In this document: in pieces, positions 18,670-29,016 of the stretch | Position numbering within the stretch: position 1 is the stretch's first letter | Layout: each line of letters starts with the position of its first letter | Source of the DNA: Gnomoniopsis sp. IMI 355080 | Lineage: Eukaryota; Ascomycota; Sordariomycetes; Diaporthales; Gnomoniaceae | Length of the DNA stretch: 29,016 bases | NCBI GenBank assembly: GCA_027946555.1 | Contig: JAPEVC010000327.1 | Span: 1 to 29,016, forward strand | Direction of reading: 5' to 3' | Program-made: the position numbers and the translations under genes | Notes under the pieces: model-generated | Database searches by the model: none | Told to the model about the DNA's origin: nothing | What the model saw: only the letters and a program-made list of their open reading frames with translations

Positions 18670-20435
18670 TTATGCCTTTTGAACCTGACCCTCCACAAGA
18701 CCCTGAAGTGCCTTTTTCTCGGCCAACTTTTGGACCCACTTGTGAATCGCAGCGCCGAAATCCTGCTTGCGCTCTTCGGCCCGTGCCTCCTCACCCTGGT
18801 CGTTGATAACTTCCATGGTATAATCCGCCTGCAGCTGTGTCTGCTCGGCCTCCAACATGCGGAGCTTCTCTACAGTGGCACCAGGCGAAGTGTTGGCGGC
18901 GTCAGCCAGAGCGCGATCGAGTTCCTCACGCGTGATGTGGAAGGTGACCAGCTTGTCGTCACTGATCGCCTTCTCTCCTGGGAGCTGACACATTCGATCA
19001 GGGTCCATAGCTGGGCGCTCATCGACGGGAATGGCGGCACGCACGACCGACAGCTGGGCGATGTTGTCAAGGAGCTGCGCGCGCAAGCCGTGGCTCGGGG
19101 ACCGGCATACAGCCAGCACATTGACGAGCTCGCCGGCGTTCTGCATCTTGGCGTTGATGCCGTCCAGCGCCAGACCGAGCCAGGTGTCCTCTGTAGCGGG
19201 ACCGAGCGACACGGGATTCTCCTCCAGGCCATCAAGCACCCAGACCTGTCCGCCCTGGAAAAGGAAGGCCTTGTAGTGACAAACGTCTTCTTCAGCTTTC
19301 TTGGCCTTCTTCTTGGGCGGGTGGCGGCGCTTGGCGGCCGAGGCCTGTTGTTTCTTTCGCTTGGCAGCAGCCGCGTCCGGGTCGCCGCCCTCATCCTCAT
19401 ACTCGTTGTGCAGGCAAAGGTCTGCATTCAGGTGCTCGATGCGGCGCGCAAAGGCGTTGTGGGCTTGGCGAATGAAGGGGTGGGAGTCGAGGCGGTAGCC
19501 GCGGACAAGAGGGGCGACGGGGGCTGTCTCGGCTTTGAAGGAGGTGAGGGTAGGGCCAAGGACGATGGAGGACTGGTTCATCACGATGTTGATGAGTGCG
19601 ACGGTCGCGCAGCCATTGGCCATAGTCTAGGAAGTTGTTAGTGTTGAACAAGCGAGCCCAACAAACGAGCGAGATTTGGACAAGCTTACCTGATTGGCGA
19701 ACCACAGATCCTGAGGGGCGGGTTTGGTACCCTCTTGGTCCTCGCCGGCGTAGCGACAGAGGAAGACGAAACCGTACACAGGCTGACTATTAATGATCTC
19801 AGCAAAGCACGTTGAGAGATGGGATGCAGGTGAGAGCGCACGGCAAATGTTCAACCTCCTCAATGCTCACGGCGAATAGCTCTTGAATCTTGACGTCCTT
19901 CACGCCCAAGTCCTTGAGTACACCACTGAAGTAGGCCTGTGAGATGAAGATCAGTATACACGCGACAGAACGGAGGTTGGGCAGACTTCGAACTTACAGG
20001 ATCAGACTCCAGCTCCACCCAGGCCTTGTGGTCATCCTTGTCATCGCTTTTCATAGGCGCCAGAGCCTCAGTGAGCAAATCAGTGTTGTCCATCATGCCG
20101 TCGGGTAGGTCTTCGTTGTAGGAAGTGATAACTTCAGAGGCCTTTTGTGCGGCCTGGCGGGTGGGACGGGCAGAAGGCGAGTGTACTGATGGGGGAGTGG
20201 GAGAAGCCATGGTGTTTTTGTCTGAGGACCAGAATTTCTGATTGTGAACGGTGCTGTCTTCGCCAGAGTCGTCGTCAATGTCGGTGTCGTCGTCCTCACT
20301 GCTTGGGTCTGGAGAGAAAGCTTCGTCTGGAGGTGGCTCCTTGTTAGTTCCCTTTCGCTTCATTGGAGGGCGTGGAATAGGCAGGCAGAGGGCACCAGTG
20401 GTGCGCCGTGGTGGGGGTCGTGGAGAGTATTTCAT
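18670..20435 (-). CDS. UCH2: Ubiquitin carboxyl-terminal hydrolase, UCH37/Uch2 type (peptidase C12)
   Basis: Four exons, 19998-20435, 19842-19936, 19690-19786 and 18670-19626, encode 528 residues. Introns: 19937-19997 (GTAAGT), 19787-19841 (GTGCGC, phase 2) and 19627-19689 (GTAAGC, CACTAAC branch). The joined domain reads WVELESDP-AYFSGVLKDLGV, then QELFAVSIEEVEHLP-QPVYGFVFL, then DLWFANQ-TMANGCATVAL. The catalytic set is complete: oxyanion Gln210, Cys216 (NGCATVAL), His327 (CHYKAF) and Asp342 (VLDGLEENP). The C-terminal extension after about residue 400 is helical, like the ULD/KEKE tail that ties UCH37 to the proteasome or to chromatin complexes. Two unusual parts: a Ser/Pro/acidic N-terminal extension of about 130 residues, and a Lys/Arg-rich insertion (KRKKQ...KKKAKKAEED) between Cys and His, which looks like a nuclear localisation signal. 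An upstream ATG at 20579 would add 48 unlikely residues. Confidence 0.93.
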
Positions 20436-22464
20436 CCTCTGTGTGAATTTGTATGAAAGTGAAGAATGGATAGGCCAGAGGTGTGTTGAGGACTGTTTCG
20501 GCGGAATATGGGGCGCTGCAGTCAAAGAAGAAAGCTGGCTAATACCAGCACTACAGGAAAGTTTTGGTGGGAATGACAAGATGGGAGAGTAACAAAAAGC
20601 TCAGAACTGGCAGTCTTCCTGTCAAGATGATTGTTCTCGCATCTTCGCATCTGCATTGACTTGTCCACTAAGACACATCCACGAGAAATTCATCCCTCAC
20701 CATCACTTCTTTCGAAAAGATCTCTAACATCAAACTGTATTATGCGAGAAACTTCCTATGAAGCAGCCACTTATTTGCAGCTCCTTCATCATAGTATCAA
20801 CTGAAGATATAGGGACCTGCTGAAGTGAAAGCGGCGTTGGCTTCACCATACGAAGCCAAACGCATCAAAATTATTCGAGAACCTGACTGGCAATGGCCAA
20901 TAGGGACTGCCACTATAAGGCACTATGGTGAGGATTCTTGCCATATCTTCACCATAGATATTTGTCCTTGCGTTGATACCCCAGATGCAACTTTACAAGG
21001 GAATCTTGACGGTCGAAATCGGGTAAAAAATGGGCAAAAAGGAGTGGAGGGAGATTGGTGAAGATGAGAGGTCCCTCTGGCTCACTTCCAGTGTACATCA
21101 TTTTCCTATGCTTCGCTACTTTGATTGAAGTCTGGAGAGTTTGGAATTGGGATGCTTTTCATAGCTGAAGGTGCTTGGGGAAGCCAATACTGAGAAGATG
21201 ATAGCTCTATACCGCATCTTGCAGAGACACCACTCAAGAAATGAGCAATCACTGCAGACTTCCACAACTATTGTGGGGTCCAGGCTTTTTGTGCAATGTT
21301 CTCCTGGTGCATTTGATGATTTATTTGGTAGATTATTGGGCTCAGGATGGAATACTTTCAACAAGGACTGCAGGTCACAGAGACTTACTAAGGACTGACC
21401 AGTCCTGGGAGGGGGGTCGCACGCACAAATGCATATCTGACTGGCAAAGCAAAGAACAAGAACTTGACGTACAGGGGAATAATTAAAACATCCAATTCTT
21501 GCTTGCCAGCCCCAGCCTCCAATTCCAGGATCGAAGCCTATAGGTTTGCTGCCTTTAATATACCCTGACAAGTGGCAAGAGCATGGTTTCAGGATGGTCT
21601 AGGTGATGAATGCGAAAGTTTGCAGGAGAAAGGTCTAAAAGTGGGCATATCGAGAAGATGGTGACACCGCAATGCTGAAGCCGGTCCGGCTGCTGCCCGG
21701 CCCAGGCGTAGATGAGTTTCTAGAGTATCTGTGAAGGGCGCTTTCGAATGGACTGAGAGGAGGGACCTATAGAGGGCGAGAATGACAACCCCACCTCTAA
21801 AACAAAAGGAGAATATAAGACGGGAATCGCCAACGTCCTTCACATGGTGGATTTGGCTGTTGGATGTCCCAAGAACGAACCGACGTCGAAATCGGCCAAG
21901 GTTACCCGGCTTTGCACGACCATAGCCTGTGTACTGTACCTAGGTACTATGTACAAGGATGCTCTAGAGGATTGGCACCGGCAGGCACGCCCATGGTCGA
22001 CCCAATCAAAAGCTACAACAGGGGATGCGGTACCCGCAAATTGATCCCTGTCAAAGACCGTTACCCTGCTGGATTTTCCATAGGCAAAGGCGCGTTTCTC
22101 AACGTTGTCGACCGCGAATGCCTAAACAAATCCTCACCTCTACCAGCCTTCGACTTGCCATTCACCCCAACGCCACCGCAACATTTCGAGACCGGACGAA
22201 ACGGGGATTCGTTGTTTTCCCAGCAGTGAGATCAGTTGTAGTCATATTACTTCCATCAACGTCTCGCATTCCACGATATGATTACCTAGCAGGAAAGGTA
22301 AACCTCCACGGCCCCATCCCGCTCCCCAGCTCAATGGAGCTCCTCGTTCGCGTGAACCTCGTCCCTGATCACGCGCCTCCTCCAGATATCGGCTGCCGCG
22401 AGCTTATAACGACTCTCCTTTCCGTCTATATCGACACGGACATCCTCATACCCACAGTAATGCC
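20436..22464. other. 2-kb divergent intergenic stretch
   Basis: This gap lies between the starts of the deubiquitinase gene (-) and the Pom152 gene (+). Several ORFs of 75-150 codons occur (for example 21116-21571 minus and 22025-22468 plus), but they overlap each other, lack splice signals and domain features, and the second runs into the Pom152 start in another frame. I see no supported gene, RNA or repeat. Confidence 0.5.
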
Positions 22465-25400
22465 ATGAATACCACACCACGACGGGTAACGGGGGCATAC
22501 CCCGCGACCCCAGGCACGAACCTACGAAACAGAGGCCAAGCACCAACTCCTCCAAGCACTGGCCCTACCCCTCCTCAACAGAACCCTCCTCGACAAACTG
22601 CAGCTAAAGCGCCAGCTCCCCTACCCCAGGCCCAGCTGGCACAGCCAGAGCAGTACCCTACAAATCCCGTGATACCCCTCCACGTCCTCGATGCGCCGGC
22701 ACAACGCTTCTACGCCTTCGCCCTCTATGCCGCTCTCTTCGCCTGGAAGATGTACGACTGGGTCACAGTGGTCGAGGATGATATAATATCCTCGTGGCTT
22801 CTGATGAAGTGGGCCTTGCTAGACTTCATCTTCATATTCGGCCTACCCGAATTCAGAATACCATGGCTAGAGTTCTCACAGCCCTTCTGCACGGCTGCGT
22901 ACCTCGTCCATGTAGTCTTCGATGGTTTAGTCATGCTGAATATTGGTCTGCCTTTTGGCCCTGCTATGGTGGCCTTCTTGAAGGTGTTTTGGGACCGCGA
23001 GGTGGCCATATCCGAGCAATATGTCAAAGTCTCCAGTGTCACGCAGAACGCTTCTTTGATCCTAGGAAAGCAGATCATCAACATCCTGCCCGAGGGGACA
23101 GCGGTGCTCAACCCTGGTGGCGCTGCCTTTTGTCTAGGAGGCGATCGCCCCACAGTCTCGCTGCCTCTGCACTTCAACATGACAACACCTGTCGAAATTC
23201 AAATCATACGGACCGATCTCGAGACGAACAGTGAGGAAACGTTGAAGCTGTCAAGAGACCAGATCAAACAGATCAAGAAACTGGTCAAGCGGCAGGAGAG
23301 TGATCCCGAAATGGCGGACGCCAAATTCGACTGGCCGGTCAAGAAGCCTGGAGTCTACCGCCTGGGCAAGGTCTTGGACGAATACAAGCTCGAAGTCCAG
23401 CGGCCCACCCAGAACACATTCGTGGTGCCGTGCCCAAAAGCTCGTGTTGTCGCCTCGTCCTCCTCCGATCGCTGCGTTGGCGATTTGTCTGATCTATCAC
23501 TTGAGGTCGAGGGCACGCCCCCTCTCAAAATCAACTACAGCCGCTCCATCAACGGCAAAGACCACAGCTTTCACTTCCAGAGCCTTCAACCAGAAGGATT
23601 CTCGTCTCCATTGATGGGCTCGCTTAGATCGTCAGCCCTCGTCATGCCAGATGATGAGTCTTTCGTTTCCTGGGCTAAAGCGCAGAAAGTAACGGTCAGC
23701 TTGAATGAGTCTATGCACCCTGGTGGCGCCTGGCAGTACGCAGTGGATGAGGTCCACGATGCCTTTGGCAACGTCGTCAAGTACCAGTCGCCGGCAGATG
23801 ATCCAGAGATGCGTCCCAAGCCCAAGCACCTAGTGCAGGATTTCAACGTAAAGGAGCGGCCTGTTGCTAGACTCGGCGGCTGCGACTTGCGTCATCCTTT
23901 GAAGGTTGCCAAGGGCAAGTCCACCAAATTGCCTATCACTTTCGACATCTCTGGCCAAAAAGACACGGCCCATTCCCTGACTTGGCAATTCTCGCCCATC
24001 GATACACTCACCAAAAATGGCGAACACGGCGAAGTCGTCACATATGGGTCGCACAACGCCAAAAATGCAAAAGATTGGCCCAAGATCTCGGAGCCGGGTC
24101 TGTACACGCTCAAGTCTGTGTCTTGCGGTGCGTGCGCTGGTGAGGTGCAGGAACCAGAATCATGTCTCCTGTTGAACCCTCTCGAGCCAAACCTTGTCTT
24201 GCGATCCACCGATATCCCGGATAAGTGCGCCGGAAACTCCATTGGCGTGGCCGTGGACTTTGACTTTGTCGGTACGCCGCCCTTCACCGTTAATTATCAA
24301 GCGATCCACAATGGAGTGCCCGAGAAGAAGAGCTTCACTACCAACAGTATGCGGCACCAGGAGGAGCTCATTCCAAGCGTGGCTGGCACGCACACGTATG
24401 TATTCAAGAGTATCAGCGACTCGATCTATTCCGCCCAGCCCCTCAGCGGCCCAGACATGACACTGGAGACGACCGTGAAGCCAGTGGCGTCCGCCTTCCT
24501 TCGCAAACAGTCTGACGTTGTCACTGCTTGTTTGGACGAGGAAATCGAGGTTGACGTTCATTTCGCCGCCGGAGAAGCCCCCTTCACTCTGGAATGGGAA
24601 CTTGTTCATGACGGCAGAAGAAAGCAATTCAAGGCTGAAGGCATCATAGACTATGCCTACACAATTAAGACCTCGAAGCTCACATCAGGCGGAGAGTATT
24701 CTCTTTCTCTGATCGCCGTAAAGGACACATCCGGTTGTCGCGTCTTCCTCCAGGATGAGCTCAAAATCTCGGTCCGCCGCCAGCGACCACGTGCTGCCTT
24801 TGGATTGCTGGAGGGCCAGTTCAAGAGCATGACTATCGAGGAAGCGCCGGTCAACCTCCCTGTGCGCTTGAGTGGCGAAGGACCATGGACTGTCGCCTTG
24901 AGGAACCTAGACGAGGGCGAGAATGCTAAGATCACTCAGAAGACCCTTCGATCTGGAAATGATGTCCTCAAGGTCTCACAGCGCGGTGTCTACGAAATTG
25001 TGGATGTCTCTGATAAGCAATGTCACGGCACTGTCGATCCCAAGGCATCCCAATTCGAAGTGGGTTGGTTCCCCCGGCCGGAACTCAAACTTGTGCAGTC
25101 TCCCAGCATCCACGAGGGCCGTGTTGGATACATCAAGAATGAGGTTTGCGAGGGAGATATGGACGGTTTCGAGATTGGTCTAGTTGGTGAGTCATTCCAA
25201 GCGAATATTGTATGTACAAGAAGGCCTACTGACTTTTGCCAGGCTCTCCTCCTTACCATGTCGAGTACGACGTTCGACACAAGCCTGGTGGCACGGCTGC
25301 TGCTGCGATCAACAGGAAGCAATTCGATGCTGCACTCAGCAAAGCTTCCATTCAAATGGATACTTCCAGACCGGGCTCTTATGTCTATCAATTCTCTGCT

Positions 25401-26351
25401 CTCTCTGACAGCCTTTACGACGACAACAAGAAGTTCCGACCTGTCGTCCTGGAGCAAAAGGTCAACCCGAAGCCTACCGCGAAATTCATGAAACCTGGTC
25501 AGACATACAAGAGCTGTATGGCAGATCAAGACGTTGAAGATGAGGTCGCCATAGAGTTTGCTGGGACGGCGCCGTGGACTGTAGTGTTTGAGATCAAGCA
25601 TGACAGTGGTGCCAACACGGAGACTGTCCGAGTGGAGGGTCTTGAAAAGGAGAGATCCCTTGTCAAGATTCCCAGACAACACCTTCGTTTAGGTGGCCAG
25701 TCCGTACGCATCCGCCAGGTCAGCGACGCCAAAGGCTGCAGGCGCACCTACGAGACTGGCGGACCCTCTGTGCAAGTCCAGCTCTACGATGCACCAACTA
25801 TCTATGCTCTCGACCCGCGTCAAGAATACTGCATTGGCGAGCGCCTTTCCTACACCCTCGTCGGCACCCCACCATTCGAGGTCTCATACACCTTCGGCGG
25901 TACCCAGCGTCGCGCCAAGTCCGCTACGACGAACTTTAAGCGTCTCGCCGAAGCGCCCGGCGAGTTTACCATTACGTCGATCTCCGATAAGGCCTCAGAA
26001 TGCCAGGCCGCCGTTAACATCAGCAAGACAATCCACCCGTTCCCGACAGTGCGCATTTCTAAGGGTAAGACTGTGCAATCGGATATTCACGAGGGCAGTC
26101 AGGTCGAGATCTTATTCGAGTTCACCGGCACGCCGCCGTTTGAGTTCACGTACACGCGCAGTACGAACGCTAAGAAGGGCCACCGAAGCCAGGTGTTGGA
26201 GACGAGGCATGACACTAGCTATGATTACACCAAGGTGGTGAGCGCGAGCCAGGAGGGCACGTATGAGGTCGTGAGCATCAAGGATATGCATTGTGCGTTC
26301 TCGACGCAACAAGTCGAGGGGCGGTCAGACGGGAAGATGCTGACGTACTAG
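22465..26351 (+). CDS. POM152: Nuclear pore membrane protein Pom152
   Basis: Two exons, 22465-25186 and 25243-26351, joined over a 56-bp intron (GTGAGT, CTACTGAC branch, TGCCAG, phase 1), encode 1276 residues, close to yeast Pom152 (1337). It anchors the nuclear pore complex in the pore membrane and forms the luminal ring. Order: Pro/Gln-rich nucleoplasmic/cytoplasmic N-terminus (1-75), three hydrophobic segments (about 80-105, 112-130 and 140-175; e.g. RFYAFALYAALFAW and YLVHVVFDGLVMLNIGLPFG), then a long luminal part made of cadherin/Ig-like repeats. The repeats are recognised by a recurring strand motif: GTPPLKINY, GTPPFTVNY, GEAPFTLEW, GEGPWTVAL, GSPPYHVEY, GTAPWTVVF, GTPPFEVSY and GTPPFEFTY, so at least eight units. 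Cysteines near these motifs recur and may form luminal disulfides. No break or frameshift is visible. Confidence 0.96.
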
Positions 26352-26993
26352 TCGACCCTCGGGTGAGCGAGAGAGAGGGATGAAGGGATGGATTGACGTG
26401 GTGGAGCAAAATGGGAGCAGAGGATAGATGGAATACACAGGTCAAGGCAGGCGGTGGATATTGCTGGGCCGGATGACTGACTGCATGAGCATGGCGTTTT
26501 TTTAGGTGACCCTCTTTTTTCTCTATGTGTATCTCATGTGTTAGGGTTTTTTGAAAGTGACAAAACGAACGAATGGATCTACAGATACACTGGGTTCGTG
26601 TTGTTGGTGCTAGTGCCATCGTTGTCTGGGGTCTTGCCGCAATATAGCTGCGGCGCTCCAGCATTAAATGTCTGTCTCAAAACTTCTCTTCTTCGTTATA
26701 TTCTCTACTCTAACCTCAGCTTGTGCTTCTGCATGCTCTGACAGTGGGAGTCTATGGACCCTCCGGAGAGCTGAGCGAAGAGCTTGACTCAGAGAACACA
26801 GTTTGACGCTGTCTTGGGAGACGAAGGAAGTCAACGACTAAGCTGAAACGCTGCCACAGATGCAGCATATTACAGTACTGACACACACAAAATTGCGCCG
26901 AGTTCATGTGCTTGAGTCGTATTTACTTTGCATTTATATACATTCGCGCTTTCAGAGACCGTCAGTAAGGCAAGCTTCGTATCCCACAGTCCC
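26352..26993. other. Convergent intergenic stretch
   Basis: These 642 bp separate the stops of the Pom152 (+) and SGNH esterase (-) genes. T-rich runs near 26498-26521 fit 3' untranslated or polyadenylation sequence. No gene is supported. Confidence 0.55.
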
Positions 26994-28097
26994 TCATGAT
27001 CGGCGCCCTTTGAGAGATGGCACAGCTTCTTCAATAGCGGCCGTCAAGATTACAGCCATGCTCTGGTGCGTTGCCGCCGAAGGGTGATAATCACACCCAA
27101 TATTGTTATTCGAAGAATCCTGGGTGGGGAAGTTCACAAAGTGCGCATTCGACCCAATCTCTGCCACGGCGGCCTGAATGCTGTTGGACTGGGTGGTGTG
27201 CTGCGTGTCAGTAGTCATCGGGTACCCATCGCTCAGGAGCGGACTAGAGGTAATAAAGAACTGCGCGTCCGGGTAGTGGCCCTGGATGGTAGTGGTGAAA
27301 TTGACTAACGCAGCGGTGTACGTGTCTGGATCGAGAGGGTCGCGCGCCTCATAGAGCTGGCCTGACGAGTTGGTGAGCATGTAGTCAAAGTCGTTGGTGC
27401 CGAGATTGATGACCACAATGTCAGGGGTATCTGCCGCGGGAAAGGTGTAGCTGTTGTCGGCGTCGTTGGCCCCGTATCTCGTCCAGAGCTCTGGCATGAT
27501 GGGAGTGTCGTCCACCTCGCCAGTTGGATAATTGCGGATCAGGCCTTTGCCAGACCAGGCAATGATATCGTAGTCCGCGGAGAGGTTCTGCGCCGTCAGC
27601 GCGCCATAGGTCTTTGGAGCGTCCTCGAGCGCAGCAGAGTTGACGCAAGGGTAGGTGCCGTCCAAGCCATAACCGACGCTGATCGAGTCCCCAATGATCT
27701 GTATGCGCGTTGCAGGTGCCGCGACCTCGCCCAGCGTCCCGCCCGCGGCAGCTGTCACATTACCCACATACAGACTCCCGTAGAGCGCCTCTGACTTTTT
27801 GCGGATCTCCACCGTGTGGTAGCCCTCGGACAGATTGGTCGGCGTGTCGATGCTGCTGGCCACGACGTTGTCTGTGACGATGGGTGCACCGCCGTCAACG
27901 ACCATTTCGATGCTGTTGGTGCCCCACATGGCAGCGAGGTTGACGCTCGCCGAGGTGCCGTTGAAGCTGAAGGCGAGACCGGTGGCGGGCCATGATAGCT
28001 CCTGGGTGCTTGGGTTGACGCGGCCAAGGAACCGGAAAGCGTGGGCGGAAGACCCGAGAAGGGCGAGTGTTGCCAATTTTGTAGAGAGCCGATCCAT
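26994..28097 (-). CDS. Secreted SGNH esterase, carbohydrate esterase family 2-like
   Basis: One exon encodes 367 residues. Residues 1-20 (MDRLSTKLATLALLGSSAHA) form a signal peptide with a clean AHA cleavage site. Residues about 21-118 are a beta-rich domain (FLGRVNP, AFSFNGTSASVNL, GYHTVEIRKKSEALYG) like the N-terminal jelly roll of CE2 acetyl esterases. The SGNH hydrolase domain follows: nucleophile Ser138 in IIGDSISVGYG, the Asn block in VINLGTNDFD, and the catalytic pair Asp336/His338 in GCDYHPSAATH. Several N-glycosylation sequons are present (NGT, NLS, NVT, NSS). The enzyme probably removes acetyl groups from extracellular plant or fungal polysaccharides. No membrane anchor or cellulose-binding module is seen. 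Substrate is inferred from family only. Confidence 0.92.
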   Translation of the reverse strand: MDRLSTKLATLALLGSSAHAFRFLGRVNPSTQELSWPATGLAFSFNGTSASVNLAAMWGTNSIEMVVDGGAPIVTDNVVASSIDTPTNLSEGYHTVEIRKKSEALYGSLYVGNVTAAAGGTLGEVAAPATRIQIIGDSISVGYGLDGTYPCVNSAALEDAPKTYGALTAQNLSADYDIIAWSGKGLIRNYPTGEVDDTPIMPELWTRYGANDADNSYTFPAADTPDIVVINLGTNDFDYMLTNSSGQLYEARDPLDPDTYTAALVNFTTTIQGHYPDAQFFITSSPLLSDGYPMTTDTQHTTQSNSIQAAVAEIGSNAHFVNFPTQDSSNNNIGCDYHPSAATHQSMAVILTAAIEEAVPSLKGRRS

Positions 28098-28826
28098 TTC
28101 AGGTGTTTAATGTCTTGGCTGAAATACTTTATTCAGTGGCTCTGGGACAGCAGTTGTGCGAGTGAAATAGTCGGTCACGATTGTCGTTTTTCCTTTTCTA
28201 CTTTATACATTATGCAGAAAATATATTGGGAGCCATGCAGGAATGTGTGAAATTATTCGGAGGGCGTCCTCCCGTAGCCATCCATCCATGAGTTTATTGG
28301 GACCACGGGACGACCATGTTCTTGGTCGGCTTTACCCGGTTATTAGCAGAATGTTGTATTCATGCAACCCAGTGCAATTGTCCTCAATCCCACCAATTAC
28401 TTTTGCACAATTTCCGGTAATTCAGGGGTCTTTCCAAGAAGCAAAAGTCACTCTCAAAACTACCTACCAGCATACTTAGATGTCTTCCAATGTGGCAACT
28501 CCAAGAATGGCAACACTGCAGGTGAACATATATGCTGTTCATTACTTAATGATCGCGAGAGGCCGCTAGACTTATGGAAAAGTATCCCTTGCACATGGTC
28601 AGTTAGGCACATGAGGTCTATCTGATGCCAACTCAGATACCGACGATTACAAACCTTCGTCCCAAGCCATCATACCTACCGTACCGGATAATAGTGGCTT
28701 TAGACAAGCGTTGAAAACGCCATATATAAAGAACTATATACAGAAGTTATAATTCGATACTTCCGTTCTATACTTAAATACCTTATAGCTAAATTTATAT
28801 AGGAGGTATTCCCTTTTCTTATAATT
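28098..28826. other. Upstream region of the SGNH esterase gene, grading into AT-rich repeat
   Basis: The first part should hold the esterase promoter. From about 28680 the composition becomes markedly AT-rich, marking the start of repeat-derived sequence that leads to the right edge. Two chance ORFs (28243-28479 and 28362-28625) overlap each other and show nothing recognisable. Confidence 0.5.
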
Positions 28827-28939
28827 GCTAAATTTATTCATTTAGTTTAGAATAAATTCTAGCCCAGGCAGATCTTTATAATAAGAGCTTTTTTCGCTAG
28901 CTAGATAAATCGAGGATCTATAGCTTATATTATATAATA
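28700..28939 (+). repeat. AT-rich dispersed repeat, right copy (tail facing outward)
   Basis: Bases 28827-28920 match, inverted, the left-end repeat at 124-217, with mostly transition differences. Both copies have the CTCCTT microsatellite on the outer side. The inner limit is uncertain; AT-rich sequence without a clear left-hand match continues inward to about 28700. Confidence 0.75.
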
Positions 28940-29016
28940 TCTCCTTCTCCTTCTCCTTCTCCTTCTCCTTCTCCTTCTCCTTCTCCTTCTCCTTCTCCTT
29001 CTCCTTCTCCTTCTCC
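28940..29016. repeat. Hexamer microsatellite (CTCCTT)n at the right edge
   Basis: A perfect period-6 tract of 77 nt, the exact reverse complement unit and the same length as the tract at the left edge. The window ends inside it. Confidence 0.97.

Noticed and set aside
18679..19641. Long 320-codon plus-strand ORF
   Set aside because: It is the mirror frame of the deubiquitinase exon 4, whose catalytic residues are unmistakable on the minus strand.
21116..21571. 151-codon ORF on the minus strand
   Set aside because: Low-complexity bias and domain features are absent, and overlapping ORFs exist on the other strand; probably chance.
22025..22468. 147-codon ORF ahead of Pom152
   Set aside because: It is out of frame with Pom152, overlaps its start codon and has no recognisable features; most likely leader and promoter sequence.
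1..29016. A giant transposon (Starship-like) bounded by terminal inverted repeats
   Set aside because: No tyrosine recombinase (DUF3435), transposase or reverse transcriptase is visible inside, and the contents from 12 kb on are core genes. Equal 77-nt tracts at the edges point to assembly break points.
1..29016. tRNA, rRNA, CRISPR array or secondary-metabolite cluster
   Set aside because: I looked for B-box-like and cloverleaf patterns, rRNA stretches, regular spacers and PKS/NRPS/terpene motifs by eye and found none; tRNAscan and antiSMASH would settle it.

Overview
The window is nuclear DNA of a filamentous ascomycete (Pezizomycotina, most likely a Dothideomycete). The evidence is short introns of about 48-103 bp with GT..AG borders and CTAAC/CTGAC-like branch sites, and a set of recognisable fungal housekeeping genes. 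Genus and species cannot be told from the sequence alone. The 29,016 bp look like one complete assembly contig. Both ends are the same hexamer microsatellite in inverted orientation, each exactly 77 nt, and each is backed on its inner side by a diverged copy of the same AT-rich dispersed repeat.

Left part (about 1-9.9 kb, accessory-like): genes are sparse, small or lineage-specific, with long stretches in which I find nothing. It holds a serine/threonine protein kinase with an unrecognised N-terminal half (2122-4045, +), a hidden three-exon gene for a 78-residue protein ending in Gly-Gly (4276-4619, -), a fungal CorA-like two-TM membrane protein in six exons (5317-7109, +), a small single-pass membrane protein (7358-7738, -) and a possible two-exon orphan gene (8304-8594, +).

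Right part (about 9.96-28.1 kb, core-like): an ACS-type MFS transporter (9961-11721, +), a P-loop sulfotransferase-like protein with a C-terminal membrane anchor (11981-12850, -), phosphatidylserine synthase (13904-14726, +), the catalytic epsilon subunit of eIF2B (15435-17771, -), a UCH37/Uch2-type ubiquitin C-terminal hydrolase (18670-20435, -), the pore-membrane nucleoporin Pom152 (22465-26351, +) and a secreted CE2-like SGNH esterase (26994-28097, -).

The right-hand genes serve unrelated cell functions (phospholipid synthesis, translation initiation, proteasome-linked deubiquitination, nuclear pore anchoring, uptake, extracellular carbohydrate deacylation) and look like ordinary fungal neighbours, not a pathway. 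The left-hand group, a kinase, a tiny protein and two membrane proteins beside a repeat, is the least explained part and the best place to look for something new, but the sequence alone does not prove that these genes work together.
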